Program-made: the position numbers and the translations under genes
Assembly: GCA_963742035.1 (NCBI GenBank)
Contig: CAVUKH010000008.1
Location: 1 to 64,000 of the forward strand
DNA from: Bog-473 sp963742035
GTDB lineage: Bacteria; Actinomycetota; Acidimicrobiia; Acidimicrobiales; RAAP-2
DNA length: 64,000 bases
Reading direction: 5' to 3'
Part shown: positions 16,906-26,381 of the stretch, in pieces
Position numbering within the stretch: the stretch's first letter is position 1
How the letters are laid out: every line of letters starts with the position of its first letter
Notes under the pieces: generated by a model
Told to the model about the DNA's origin: nothing
Database searches by the model: none
The model's input: the letters and a program-made list of their open reading frames with translations, nothing else

Positions 16906-17225
16906 GATCCCGGGCCCGACCTGATCGAACCGCGACGGGGCCGGACGGCTCGCCTCGACGGAGTCCGGCTCGGCACCGCGACCGCGGAGAACCGCTGACA
17001 ACGACGCGCCAATTGTGATTGGGGGCGAGTCCAACTAGTCCTTTTGTCCCTTTCGCCGCCCCGGGCGACAACGCATATTCACTGCAAGCACGACGCACGC
17101 GGTGACGATGCACAAGGACTGTCGGGTCGGTACACGCCCACCCCACACCTGCATCATCGAAACCGCTTGCTTCTGCGTGATTGATCGCTGCATCCGGACA
17201 ACGGTGCACCTATGAGGGGGCGTAG
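16906..17225. other. 320-bp gap before the Ig-repeat gene
   Basis: No gene is visible. It must hold the promoter of the Ig-repeat protein, and GAGGGGG just before its ATG is the likely ribosome site. I looked for a riboswitch-like fold and saw nothing I could support. Confidence 0.4.
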
Positions 17226-20186
17226 ATGAGATTGTCGATTGCTCGAACGTCAGCGGGTGGCCACACCCCAGGCGACGCGGCGAACCGCGTCGACGCCGGG
17301 TTTGATGTGCGCAGCGCCGCATGGCGCCGCATGGCGCTCGCGCTGTCAGTCGTCCTCATGCTCGGCTGCATCGGTATCGTCTTCGGCACGTCGAAGCCGG
17401 CCGGTGCTGCGACCCCGTTCACATCGGGTCAGGTCTTCGCATCGGTCGGCAACTCAGCCGTCAACGTCTACAGCCAGGGCTCGGGGGATCCACTGCTCCA
17501 GACCCTCAACGATGGCCAGGACGAGCCCTACACGGCCGGGAGCGCGTTCGACTCGTCGGGCAACTTCTACGTGACCGACGACTATGCCGGCGAGGTCAGC
17601 GAATACGCCCCCGACGGCACCCTCGACGGGGTCTTCGCCAGCGGACTGCAGAACCCGCTTTCCCTCGCCTTCGACAATCAGGGCAACCTCTACGTGGGGC
17701 AGCAGACCACGCCGTACATCGCCGAGTTCTCCAAGACCGGCCAGTTCATACAGAACATCGGGCCGTTGGCGACCGAACTGAGCGGTGATGACTGGATCGC
17801 GCTCTCGCCGGACGAGTGCACCATCTACTACACGACCGAAGGTTCCGACATCCTGCGCTACAACATGTGCACCAACCAACAACTGCCCAACTTCAACGTG
17901 CAGTCCTTCCCGACGAGCGATCCGTCGACGGGCCTCCCGGTGCAGGCCTTCGAGCTCCAGATCCTCCCCGACGGGGACGTGCTGGTGTCGGATTCGAATG
18001 CGGACCTCCTCCTCGACCAGAACGGCAACGTGCTGCAGACCTACACCTGCGCGTCGTTGCCGGGCTGCCAGGGGTCGCTGTTCGCCATAAGCCTCGACCC
18101 CGACGGCAACTCGTTCTGGACCGGGGATTCGACGTCCGGCGACATCTGGAAGGTCGACATCGCGTCGGGTGACGTGCTGCAGCAGATCAACACGCATTCC
18201 GGTGCCTTGTACGGACTTTCCGTCGACGACCAGATCGAGGTGGCCACGCCGCCGCCCGCCACGACCACCGTGCCCTCGACACTGGCCGTCCAACCCGTCA
18301 CCGGCAACTTCTCAACGCCAACGCCGGTGTCGGCCGTCCTGACGAACCCGAACACCGGCACGCCGATCGTCAACGAGCCGGTCACCTTCACTTTGAACGG
18401 ATCCGAAACGTGCACGGCGGACACCGACACCACGGGAACCGCCACCTGCGATCTCACAGCCGGAGAGCCGTCGAGCAGCTACACGCTCACCGCATCCTTC
18501 CCCGGTGACACGACGACGTCGACTCCCATCGGCTCGAACAGCTCCACCAGTACGTTCACGGTCAATCCCGACACGAGCGCGCTGACCTACACGGGTGCCA
18601 CCACCGCGGTCAACGGGTCGCCGACCACCCTGTCCGGGACCCTGACCACGGACACCCCGACAACGGGGACCCCGCTGCCCGCCAAGGTGGTCACCTTCAC
18701 CATCGGCACGGGCACGACGGCACAGTCCTGCAGCGGGACCACGGACGTGAACGGGAACGTGAGCTGCACCGTCCCGACGGTGGACCAGCCCCAGACGTCC
18801 GAGACCGTCACCTCGAGCTTCGCCGGCGACGCGTACGACACGCTGGCCACGGCGACCACGCCGATCACGGTGACCGAGCCGACGACGCTGACCGTGAACC
18901 CGGCCACGAGCCCGTACTCCGACACCACGACGGTGTCCGGGGTGCTCACGGACACCAACACCAACGCCCCGATCTCGGGTCAGCCGGTGACGTTCCAGCT
19001 CAACGGCGCCGAGACCTGCACGGGCACCACCGATGCCACCGGCACCGCCTCGTGCTCCATCACGCCCGGCGAGCAGGCGGCGACCTACACCGTGACGGGT
19101 ACCTTCAACGGTAACTCCACGCTGCCTCTGCAGCTGAATCCGTCGAACGGATCAGCCAGCTTCATCGTGACCCTCGACCAGACCACGCTCACCTACACGG
19201 GTGGGACCGTCGCCCAGAACGGGCAACCACTGACCGTGTCGGGCGTGCTCACCAACGACAGCAACACCCCGCTGAGCGGGCAGCCGGTCACGTTCACCCT
19301 GGGCAGCGGGACGACGGCGCAGACCTGCTCCGCTGTGACGACATCGACGGGGGCGGCGTCCTGCGTCATCAACGTGACCGGCCAACCGCAGGGTCCCATC
19401 CCGGTGACGGACACCTTCGGGAGTACCTCGTACTACGCGACCTCCACGGCGAGCTCGACGGTCAACCTGCCGGAAGGGACCACGCTGACCGTGAACCCGG
19501 GCAGCGGCACCTACAACGCACCGGGAACGGTCTCGGCCACGCTCGTCAACAGCTACACCAACGCCCCAGTGCCGAACGAGCCCGTGACCCTCACGGTCAA
19601 CGGGACGCAGACGTGCACGGCGACGACGAACGCCAGCGGCGTGGCGTCCTGCCCCGTGACGCCGAACGAGCCGGGTGGCACCTACAAGGTCACCGGCTCG
19701 TTCAATGGTGACACGACGACGACCCCCGTCCTGCTGTCGAGCACCGGCTCCAACACCTTCACCGAGAACAAGGACGACCCCACGGTGACGTACACGGGGA
19801 GCACATCGATCACCAGCGGGAACTCGCCCGTGCTGTCGGCCACCCTGACCAGCAACGGGGCTCCGCTGGCCGGTCAGACCGTGACGTTCACCGTCGGATC
19901 GGGGTCCTCGGCACAACACTGCAGCGGCACGACCAATGCCGCGGGCAAGGTTTCCTGCAGCATCTGCATGTTCAACCAGAACGCCAGCCCGCTGCCCGTC
20001 ACCGTGACCTACGGTGGCAACGCCTACTACACGAGTGCGTCCGCGTCGCAGTCGGTCACCGTGACCACGCCGACTTCACTGTCGGTGAGCGCGGTCACCG
20101 GAGCCACGGGGTCGCCCACGACGGTCACCGGCACGCTGACCAACCAGGTCACGGGACAAGGATCAGCGGGCAGACGGTCACCCTGA
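17226..20186 (+). CDS. Secreted beta-propeller/Ig-repeat surface protein (frameshifted)
   Basis: 986 residues in this frame. After a 35-residue lead comes a signal sequence (MALALSVVLMLGCIGIVF) with cleavage likely near GAA-TP. Residues about 65-340 have NHL/propeller-like strands (FDSSGNFYVTDDYAGEVSEY, FDNQGNLYVG). Then Ig-like modules of about 95 residues alternate between two types, one opening LTVNP and one opening LTYTG. Each has a conserved Cys pair (C.TTd..G.ASC) that probably forms a disulfide. The frame stops in the middle of the seventh module (TGQGSAGRRSP), and the module continues one base out of phase at 20162. It is probably a cell-surface or adhesive protein. Confidence 0.75.
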   Translation: MRLSIARTSAGGHTPGDAANRVDAGFDVRSAAWRRMALALSVVLMLGCIGIVFGTSKPAGAATPFTSGQVFASVGNSAVNVYSQGSGDPLLQTLNDGQDEPYTAGSAFDSSGNFYVTDDYAGEVSEYAPDGTLDGVFASGLQNPLSLAFDNQGNLYVGQQTTPYIAEFSKTGQFIQNIGPLATELSGDDWIALSPDECTIYYTTEGSDILRYNMCTNQQLPNFNVQSFPTSDPSTGLPVQAFELQILPDGDVLVSDSNADLLLDQNGNVLQTYTCASLPGCQGSLFAISLDPDGNSFWTGDSTSGDIWKVDIASGDVLQQINTHSGALYGLSVDDQIEVATPPPATTTVPSTLAVQPVTGNFSTPTPVSAVLTNPNTGTPIVNEPVTFTLNGSETCTADTDTTGTATCDLTAGEPSSSYTLTASFPGDTTTSTPIGSNSSTSTFTVNPDTSALTYTGATTAVNGSPTTLSGTLTTDTPTTGTPLPAKVVTFTIGTGTTAQSCSGTTDVNGNVSCTVPTVDQPQTSETVTSSFAGDAYDTLATATTPITVTEPTTLTVNPATSPYSDTTTVSGVLTDTNTNAPISGQPVTFQLNGAETCTGTTDATGTASCSITPGEQAATYTVTGTFNGNSTLPLQLNPSNGSASFIVTLDQTTLTYTGGTVAQNGQPLTVSGVLTNDSNTPLSGQPVTFTLGSGTTAQTCSAVTTSTGAASCVINVTGQPQGPIPVTDTFGSTSYYATSTASSTVNLPEGTTLTVNPGSGTYNAPGTVSATLVNSYTNAPVPNEPVTLTVNGTQTCTATTNASGVASCPVTPNEPGGTYKVTGSFNGDTTTTPVLLSSTGSNTFTENKDDPTVTYTGSTSITSGNSPVLSATLTSNGAPLAGQTVTFTVGSGSSAQHCSGTTNAAGKVSCSICMFNQNASPLPVTVTYGGNAYYTSASASQSVTVTTPTSLSVSAVTGATGSPTTVTGTLTNQVTGQGSAGRRSP

Positions 20187-20660
20187 CCCTCAACGGGACC
20201 CAGTCCTGCACGGCCACCACCAACTCCTACGGGAAGGCGTCGTGCTCCATCTCGCCCACTGAGACGTCTGGCACCTACCCCGTCACGGGGTCGTACGCCG
20301 GGAACACCTCGACGTCGCCGCAGCTGCTGGGGAGCAGCGGGCACAACAACTTCGTGGTGACCCCGGCGAGCACGAGCCTGACCTACACCGGCGCCACCAC
20401 GGCCACGAACGGCTCGTCGGTGACCCTGTCGTCCACCCTGACGAGCAACGGCACCCCGCTCAGCGGCCAGAGCGTCACCCAGACGCTGGGCACGGGGAAG
20501 ACCGCACAGAGCTGCACGGCCACGACCAACGCGTCGGGCGTGGCCTCGTGCTCCATCCCGTCGGTCAACCAGGTTGCCGGCTCCGTCACCGTGACGGTGA
20601 GCTACGCCGGGAACAGCTACGACCAGTCGGCCAGCACGTCCGGCACCGTCAAGATCTCCA
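18265..20660 (+). repeat. Eight alternating Ig-like modules
   Basis: About eight modules of roughly 95 codons alternate between an A type (TTLTVNP... NEPVTFTLNG.. TCTATT... TYTVTGSFNG) and a B type (LTYTGAT... NG.P.TLSGTLT.. GQTVTFTLGSG.TAQ.CS). The repeat is clear in protein but diverged in DNA, so it is old. It crosses the frameshift at about 20160. Confidence 0.8.
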
Positions 20661-20784
20661 ACTGCGGCGGCTCCGGCAGCGGCGGGAGCGGGGAGGCGGC
20701 GGTGGTGGTGGGAGCGGCGGCGGCGGCTCCGGGGGCGGCTACAGCGAGCCTCCGCCCGTCGGCGGCGGACGGGGGTGCGGCTGA
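20162..20784 (+). pseudogene. Displaced C-terminal part of the Ig-repeat protein
   Basis: From 20162 the frame reads ISGQTVTLTLNGTQSCTATT, completing the seventh Ig module, then an eighth (TSLTYTGATTATNGSSVTLS). A Gly-rich tail begins CGGSGSGGSG. In this frame the tail changes to an unlikely Ala/Arg-rich run. Near 20693 a second one-base change would give GGGGSGGGGSGGGYSEPPPV and a stop at 20782-20784, just before a terminator. Two one-base shifts, one in a G-rich run, suggest decay, phase variation or sequence error. Confidence 0.65.
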
Positions 20785-20825
20785 GCAGCCGGGACGGCCT
20801 CGTGCCGGACCACCACATGTACTGA

Positions 20826-20857
20826 CAGAACGGGACCCTCGCGGGGGTCCCGTTCTG
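20826..20857. terminator. Bidirectional terminator
   Basis: A 13-bp perfect stem (20826-20838 with 20845-20857, loop TCGCGG) between the convergent Ig-repeat gene and the leftward membrane-protein gene (stop at 20866). Its place between two gene ends and the perfect stem make it a good terminator for both. Confidence 0.8.
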
Positions 20858-20865
20858 CCTTCCGC

Positions 20866-21369
20866 TCAGGGCTGCGCCACCATGAGCACGGTCCCGGCCA
20901 GCAGCAGAACCAGCGTCGCCCCGGCCGTCCGTGCCATGACGGTGGCCTCGCGGTCCAGCAGCCCGGAGGTCGGCGGTGACGTGGCATCACTCTCCGAGAG
21001 GGTGATCTGGAGACGCCGTTCGGCTGGCCACAGCAGCCCCTCACCGAGGAGGGCGACGGCGCAGAAGATGGCCAGACCCCCCAGCACCCATCCCTGCCCC
21101 AGGGCATAGGCGCCCTGACTCATGGCGAGCAGGGCGAACCCGAAAACGGGTATGCCGTAGACGGTCCGCCCGGCCCAGTTGACCCCGGGCCGGAAGTAGC
21201 GCCGCAGTGGTTCGGGGAGCGGCAGAGTCGATCCGAGGAGGCGACGCAGCCGGGCCGCCGTGGCGGCGGAGGCCGCCGCGGTCACGAGCCCCACGACGAC
21301 GCAGGCCACATGGAGCAGCAACACGATGTCGAAAGCCGCGCCGTCCGGCTGGTGGTGCATGGCCGACAT
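20866..21369 (-). CDS. Four-span membrane protein, unknown
   Basis: 167 residues with hydrophobic segments at about 14-37 (IVLLLHVACVVVGLVTAAAS), 70-90 (VYGIPVFGFALLAMSQGAYA), 92-112 (GWVLGGLAIFCAVALLGEGL) and 148-165 (GATLVLLLAGTVLMVAQP). The H in LLHV of the first span and the overall plan recall the DUF2269-type integral membrane proteins, but the match is only suggestive. It stands alone and is convergent with the Ig-repeat gene. No enzymatic motif is seen. Confidence 0.7.
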   Translation of the reverse strand: MSAMHHQPDGAAFDIVLLLHVACVVVGLVTAAASAATAARLRRLLGSTLPLPEPLRRYFRPGVNWAGRTVYGIPVFGFALLAMSQGAYALGQGWVLGGLAIFCAVALLGEGLLWPAERRLQITLSESDATSPPTSGLLDREATVMARTAGATLVLLLAGTVLMVAQP

Positions 21370-21516
21370 GTTCTCCTATGACCGGGGGACCTGGGTGAAC
21401 GTTCCGCGATGATGGCGTTTTCCGGGGTAGTGGAACCTGTACCGTAGAGGTGGAGGGATGAGGATGAGGTGCTGTTCGATGTCTACAGGCCGGGGTGCGC
21501 CCGAGAGAGTGGACCG

Positions 21517-22500
21517 ATGAATCAGTTGCGCCTCGATCCGTTGTCGGGTCGTTGGGTGGTCGTGAGCCCGGGCCGCTCCGAGCGGCCCCAGTCGTTCGTC
21601 ACCCGTACCCCGTGGGTGCCCGAGTCCCTCAATCGTCCCTGCCCGTTCTGCCCGGGGAACGAGGAGGACACCCCGCCCGCCCTCGAGACCTACGGGCCGG
21701 AGGGTCGCTGGCTGGTCCGGGTCGTCCCGAACCTCTTCCCGGCCTTCGCGGGCGACGAGCCGTTCGTCGTGGCCAACCGGGGTCCCGTCTTCACACAGGC
21801 ATCCGCCGGCGGCATCCACGAGATCCTGATCTTCTCCCCCGAGCACGACGCCACCCTGGGACAGCTCAGCCAGGAGCAGGTCGAGCTGGTCATGGCGGCG
21901 CTGCGCGATCGCCTGGAGGAGCACGCGTCACAGCCCAACCTCCGCTACACCCAGGCCATCGTGAACTCCGGCCGCGAGGCGGGAGCGTCGCTGGAGCACC
22001 CCCACGGCCAGTTGCTCGGAATGTCCTTCATCCCCCGCGAGCTCGCCGAAGAGCAAGCGCGCTTCGCTCGCTTCGTCGGTTCCTGCCTTCTGTGCACCAC
22101 CATTGAGGCCGAAGAGGACTCCACCGAACGGGTGATCTACGCCAACGACCGGGTTGTCGTGGTCTGCCCCTTCTGGAGCGCCGTGCCGTATGAGATGTTG
22201 GTCTTGCCCCGGGAGCACAATCCGCACCTGCACCGGAGCCCGACCGAGGACCTCATCGCCGTCGGGGAGGCGATCCGCCGCTCCCTGCAGCAGCTGGCCG
22301 AGTCGGTCGGAGACGTCGCCTACAACATCGTGTTCCACTCCGCCCCGTACCGGGTCGGCGAGCCGTACCACTGGCACGCGCACATCTGGCCCAAGGCCAC
22401 GACGACCGCCGGCTTCGAGCTCGGCACCGGGGTGGCCATCAACGTGATCTCACCCGAGGAGGCGGCCGAGACCCTGAAGGTCTCCGCCCTGGCCGTTTAA
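21517..22500 (+). CDS. galT: Galactose-1-phosphate uridylyltransferase-like protein
   Basis: 327 residues from the ATG at 21517. The N-terminal LRLDPLSGRWVVVSPGRSER and RPCPFCPGNE (zinc-binding Cys pair) are typical. The active-site EHPHGQLLG carries the nucleophilic His in HPH form, and the C-terminal half has YHWHAHIWPK. This is the HIT-superfamily GalT fold, which exchanges UMP between UDP-glucose and galactose-1-phosphate. Actinobacterial members with HPH may act on other sugar phosphates or as ADP-sulfurylase-like enzymes, so the substrate is not fixed. The stop overlaps the stop of the convergent maltokinase gene (TTAA). Confidence 0.85.
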   Translation: MNQLRLDPLSGRWVVVSPGRSERPQSFVTRTPWVPESLNRPCPFCPGNEEDTPPALETYGPEGRWLVRVVPNLFPAFAGDEPFVVANRGPVFTQASAGGIHEILIFSPEHDATLGQLSQEQVELVMAALRDRLEEHASQPNLRYTQAIVNSGREAGASLEHPHGQLLGMSFIPRELAEEQARFARFVGSCLLCTTIEAEEDSTERVIYANDRVVVVCPFWSAVPYEMLVLPREHNPHLHRSPTEDLIAVGEAIRRSLQQLAESVGDVAYNIVFHSAPYRVGEPYHWHAHIWPKATTTAGFELGTGVAINVISPEEAAETLKVSALAV

Positions 22501-23735
22501 GCCACGTCGTCCCGCACCGAGCGGGCCAACTCGAGGAACGAGACGAGCCGTCGCACGAGGTCTCTGTCGGGCCCGACCAGTCCACCGATTCCCGGCGTGC
22601 CCAAATAGGCCGTGACGAAGGCGCGACGGTTCCGCATCTCCCAGGCGTGGCCGAGCGCGGCAAGCCCGAGCCTGCCGGTCGGATCACGCTCCGCTGCCGC
22701 CACCGCACTGGCGCGGTGCATCGACCACAACAGGTCGGCCACGTCGCCCAGTGGGGTGCGCATGACCACCGTGGACGCCGGGGCGACGACGCCCCCCGGA
22801 GCACAGTCACTCACCACCCATCCCTGGTCCGTCCGGGCCGTCCGGCCCAGTTGGAAGTCGCCGTGGGTGCGGATGACCGGGAGGCGCGCCTCGGACTCGC
22901 GGAGCCACTTCACCAGGTCAGTGACACCCGGGGCCTCCAGGAGGGACGCGTCGGACACGGCGATGATGGCCTCGGCCTCGTCGACCCACTGGCTGACGGG
23001 CTCGTGCTCCCGCTGGAACGCACTGTCGAGAGCGAGGTGCATCCGTGCCGTCATGGTGCCGAGCGCTCTGGCCTCGGCCCCGAAGTCGGCGCCGGCGACC
23101 TCGGGCGAACCGCCGGACGCGTAGAAGTCGCGCAGGGAGGTCAAGGCCAGCGCCCAGCCGGCGGAACGGTCGGCCAGCGGCTCTTGCACCACCCCGAGGT
23201 CACGCCCCTCCCAGACCCAGCGCGCCAGCGGTGCGGCGACATGGTTGAAGCCGGACCGCTCCAGCGCAACCATCAGATCGATGTCATGCCGCGGCGTGGC
23301 CCGAAGCCACGGGAACACCAGGAGGTCGCCACGGTCCCCGCAGTCGAGCACCGTGGCGTCGTCGTCGTCCCGCAGGACCGCCACCGGTCCGGGACGGGCC
23401 GCGACCCCCCGCACCGTGGCGAGCAACAGACCGGCCAGCTGGGCATCGCGCAGCGCATCGGTGCACACGGCCAGCCCGTCCTCGTCGTCGAGCAGGCCCA
23501 GAGCGGCCTCCTCACCACTCCGCAGGAAGTGCGGCTCGTCACCCACACCGCGCAGTCCTGCGACGATGTGCGCGCGGCGCTCGCCGACGCGCACCACGAT
23601 GTCGATCAGGCCGGGCCGACCCGCCTTGAGCACCTCGTCGCGCTCGACGACGATGTCACCCTCCGGCGCGACCCGGCGCAGTCCGAGCCACGCCTCCGAG
23701 ATCATCCGCAGGGCCTGGTCGCGTTCGGCGGTCAT
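22497..23735 (-). CDS. Maltokinase-like protein with altered catalytic motif
   Basis: 412 residues; the ATG overlaps the treS stop (ATGA, 23732-23735). It has the aminoglycoside-kinase-like fold of maltokinase Mak/Pep2, with VFPWLRATPRHDIDLMVALE in the middle and RTHGDFQLGRTARTDQGWVV as the catalytic loop. Family members usually read HGD.HLGQ followed by DFEGEP. Here the loop is HGDFQLGR and the metal-site segment is SDCAPGG, keeping the Asp but losing the FEGEP part. Mak normally makes maltose-1-phosphate from the maltose produced by TreS, feeding GlgE alpha-glucan synthesis. Activity may be changed or lost in this copy. Confidence 0.8.
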   Translation of the reverse strand: MTAERDQALRMISEAWLGLRRVAPEGDIVVERDEVLKAGRPGLIDIVVRVGERRAHIVAGLRGVGDEPHFLRSGEEAALGLLDDEDGLAVCTDALRDAQLAGLLLATVRGVAARPGPVAVLRDDDDATVLDCGDRGDLLVFPWLRATPRHDIDLMVALERSGFNHVAAPLARWVWEGRDLGVVQEPLADRSAGWALALTSLRDFYASGGSPEVAGADFGAEARALGTMTARMHLALDSAFQREHEPVSQWVDEAEAIIAVSDASLLEAPGVTDLVKWLRESEARLPVIRTHGDFQLGRTARTDQGWVVSDCAPGGVVAPASTVVMRTPLGDVADLLWSMHRASAVAAAERDPTGRLGLAALGHAWEMRNRRAFVTAYLGTPGIGGLVGPDRDLVRRLVSFLELARSVRDDVA

Positions 23736-25549
23736 TCCGGTGGCCGCTCCTCCAGGGCCAGGTCGAACCACAAGAACCCGTACGGCGGCAGGGTCACGGC
23801 GTAGGGCTCCTCGGTGATCACGGGAAAGGGCACCCGCCCCAGCACCTCGTACGGCGTCGCGCCCGCCCACTTGGCCAACGCCAACTCGGCCGGTTGGGCG
23901 AACCGGCTCAGGTTGTGCACGCACAGCACCGCCTGCTGGCGGTGCACCGCCTGGTCATCCTCGCTCTCGTTCCCGGCCGGGACGGTGCGGGCCAACACGG
24001 TGGAGTGACCGAAATCGAGTGCGCCGTCGACCGCCGGGCTGACCGACGGGCCGGTGGAGCTCGTGCCGGTCAAGATGTCGGCCACCTCGCCCGACCGCAT
24101 GTAGGCCAGGACGGAGGGGTTGGCGCACGGCAGCACCTCCATGGCGCCGACACCCATCACCGGCAGTGCCCGCCGCTCAGTCAGCATGCGGCGCAGCCAG
24201 TGCAGGAAGGACCCCTGATTGCGCAGCTGGGCCTCCACGTTGAGCGCGCTGAACCCGTAGACGGGATCCATAAGCGGTGGCAGGTAGAGCTGGGCGAAGT
24301 CGGCCTTCGAGAACCCGCCGTTCCGGTCGGGTGACCACTGCATGGGTGTGCGCACCGAGTCCCTGTCACCGAGGTAGATGTTGTCACCCATGAGCAGCTC
24401 GTCGCCGTAGTAGATGACCGGGCTGCCCGGCAGGGACAGGATCAGGGCATAGAGCAACTCGGCCGTCCGGCGGTCGTTGTCGAGGAGGGGGGCCAGGCGT
24501 CGGCCGATCCCCATGTGACGCTTCATCCTCGGGTCCTTGGCGTACTCCGCCATGAGGTAGTCCCGCTCCTCGTCGCTCACTGTTTCGAGCGTCAGCTCGT
24601 CGTGGTTGCGCAGGAAGATGGCCCACTGACAGGCGTCGTCGATGACCGGGGTCTGGGCCAGGATCTCGGTGATCGGGTAGCGCTGCTCCCGCCGGACCGC
24701 CATGAAGAGGCGCGGCATGAGGGGGAAGTGGAAGCACAGGTGGCACTCGTCACCGTCGCCGAAGTAGTCGGCGACGTCACTCGGCCAGCCGTTGGCCTCG
24801 GCCAGGAGGATGCGACCCGGGTAGTCGGCATCGATCTGCTTGCGGATCCGCTTAATGAACGAGTGCGTTTCGGGTAGGTGCTCGCCCGAGGTCCCGTCGC
24901 GTTGGTACAGATAGGGGACGGCATCCAGCCGGAACCCGTCGAAGCCGAGGTCGAGCCAGAAGCGCACCAGATCGATCATGGTGTCGGCGACTTCGGGGTT
25001 GTCGTAGTTGAGGTCGGGCTGGTGGTGGTAGAAGCGATGCCAGTAGTACTGCTGACGCGTGTCGTCCCACGTCCAGTTCGACCGCTCGACGTCAGTGAAC
25101 ACCACCCGCGCGTCCGGCCATTTCTGGTCGTCGTCGTTCCAGACGTACCAGTCGGCCTTGGCGTTGTCCCTCGACGACCGCGACTCGACGAACCACGGGT
25201 GCTCATCGCTGGTGTGGTTCATCACCAGGTCGGCAATGACCCTGATGCCGCGGCGGTGCGCGTCTTCGAGGAATGCCACCAGGTCGCTGATGCTCCCGTA
25301 GTCCGGATGGACGTTGAAGAAGTCACTGATGTCGTAGCCGCCGTCACGGAAGGGTGAGGGGTAGAAAGGGAGCATCCAGATGCAGTCGACACCCAGCCAC
25401 TCCATGTAGTCGAGCTTCTCGCGCAATCCGCGCAGATCACCGGTGCCGTCGTTGTTGGCGTCGTGGTACCCCCGGATGAGGACCTCGTAGAACACGGCGT
25501 GCTGGAACCAGCGGACCGAGGGGTCGAAGGCGCCCTCGCTGGTGCTCAC
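23732..25549 (-). CDS. treS: Trehalose synthase (maltose-forming), GH13
   Basis: About 605 residues from the GTG at 25549; in-frame TTG (25570) and GTG (25606) are alternatives, the last overlapping the upstream gene. GH13 motifs include GFRLDAVPYLYQRDGTSGEH (nucleophile Asp), LLAEANGWPSD (acid/base Glu) and FLRNHDELTLE (third Asp), plus PGSPVIYYGDELLMGDN. The opening WFQHAVFYEVLIRGYHDANN is typical of TreS. It interconverts maltose and trehalose. It is coupled to the maltokinase-like gene by a four-base overlap, the usual TreS-Mak pairing of actinobacteria. Confidence 0.92.
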   Translation of the reverse strand: MSTSEGAFDPSVRWFQHAVFYEVLIRGYHDANNDGTGDLRGLREKLDYMEWLGVDCIWMLPFYPSPFRDGGYDISDFFNVHPDYGSISDLVAFLEDAHRRGIRVIADLVMNHTSDEHPWFVESRSSRDNAKADWYVWNDDDQKWPDARVVFTDVERSNWTWDDTRQQYYWHRFYHHQPDLNYDNPEVADTMIDLVRFWLDLGFDGFRLDAVPYLYQRDGTSGEHLPETHSFIKRIRKQIDADYPGRILLAEANGWPSDVADYFGDGDECHLCFHFPLMPRLFMAVRREQRYPITEILAQTPVIDDACQWAIFLRNHDELTLETVSDEERDYLMAEYAKDPRMKRHMGIGRRLAPLLDNDRRTAELLYALILSLPGSPVIYYGDELLMGDNIYLGDRDSVRTPMQWSPDRNGGFSKADFAQLYLPPLMDPVYGFSALNVEAQLRNQGSFLHWLRRMLTERRALPVMGVGAMEVLPCANPSVLAYMRSGEVADILTGTSSTGPSVSPAVDGALDFGHSTVLARTVPAGNESEDDQAVHRQQAVLCVHNLSRFAQPAELALAKWAGATPYEVLGRVPFPVITEEPYAVTLPPYGFLWFDLALEERPPE

Positions 25550-25574
25550 GGGAATCGGCGGGGAGCTCAAGGGA

Positions 25575-26348
25575 TCACCGACCGACGAAGGTCGCCTTGC
25601 CGGCACCGTGCTGGCGGAAGGACGCGATGCCGCGCGCCGCGTCTTCCGTCCGGGCCACGGTGACGAACGCCTCTTGTTCCAGCGCCATCCCCCCGGCCAA
25701 CGTGGTCTCGAGCCCGCCGTCGACCGCGGCCTTGGCCAACTGATGGGCCACGACGGGGCCGGTCGCCAGCTCCGCCGCCCAGGTCAGCGCCGTCTGCAGC
25801 ACATCGTCGGGCGCCACGATGCGGTTCACCAGGCCGATCGACAGTGCCTCGTCGGCCCGGACCTGACGACCGGTGAAGATCAGCTCTTTGGCCCGGGAAG
25901 ACCCGATCAGGCGCGGCAGACGCTGCGTGCCGCCCCCACCGGGGATGACGCCGAGCAGGACCTCTGGCAGCCCGAAGCGGGAATCGTCCGCGCCGACGCG
26001 GAAATCACAGGCCAGCGCCAGCTCGAGCCCACCGCCGAGGGCGTAGCCGTTCACGGCGGCGATGGTGGCCCGGGGCACCGATGCCAAAGTGTCCAGCGCG
26101 GCGGCGAAGCTCGCGCCCACGGAACCCGCGCCACTGTCGCCCAGCTCGACGATGTCAGCTCCCGCCGCGAAAATCCGTCGCCCGCCCCACAGCACGACCG
26201 CACCCGGCGGGTCCTCGTGCAGCCCGGTGGCGACGGCGCGCAGCTGTGCCAACACGGCGGCCGACAGGGCGTTGGCCTTGGGCCGGTCCAGTCGGATCAG
26301 CGCGACGTCGTCGGGGCGCCGTTCGACCGTCACGAAGGTCTCAGCCAT
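25575..26348 (-). CDS. Enoyl-CoA hydratase/isomerase family protein
   Basis: 257 residues, crotonase fold. The oxyanion-hole segments are IFAAGADIVEL and NGYALGGGLELALACDFRVG. Both catalytic glutamates expected of a hydratase are present, in GGLELAL and in FGLPEVLLGVIPGGGGTQRL. It probably hydrates enoyl-CoA esters in fatty-acid or side-chain beta-oxidation; chain-length preference is not readable. It lies 33 bp after the meaB stop on the same strand and may share that transcript. Confidence 0.9.
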   Translation of the reverse strand: MAETFVTVERRPDDVALIRLDRPKANALSAAVLAQLRAVATGLHEDPPGAVVLWGGRRIFAAGADIVELGDSGAGSVGASFAAALDTLASVPRATIAAVNGYALGGGLELALACDFRVGADDSRFGLPEVLLGVIPGGGGTQRLPRLIGSSRAKELIFTGRQVRADEALSIGLVNRIVAPDDVLQTALTWAAELATGPVVAHQLAKAAVDGGLETTLAGGMALEQEAFVTVARTEDAARGIASFRQHGAGKATFVGR

Positions 26349-26381
26349 CGCCGCACCGTACCGGAATCGACTTGCGATGGC

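Noticed and set aside
16906..17225. Riboswitch before the Ig-repeat gene
   Set aside because: No conserved riboswitch core could be matched by eye, so no claim is made.
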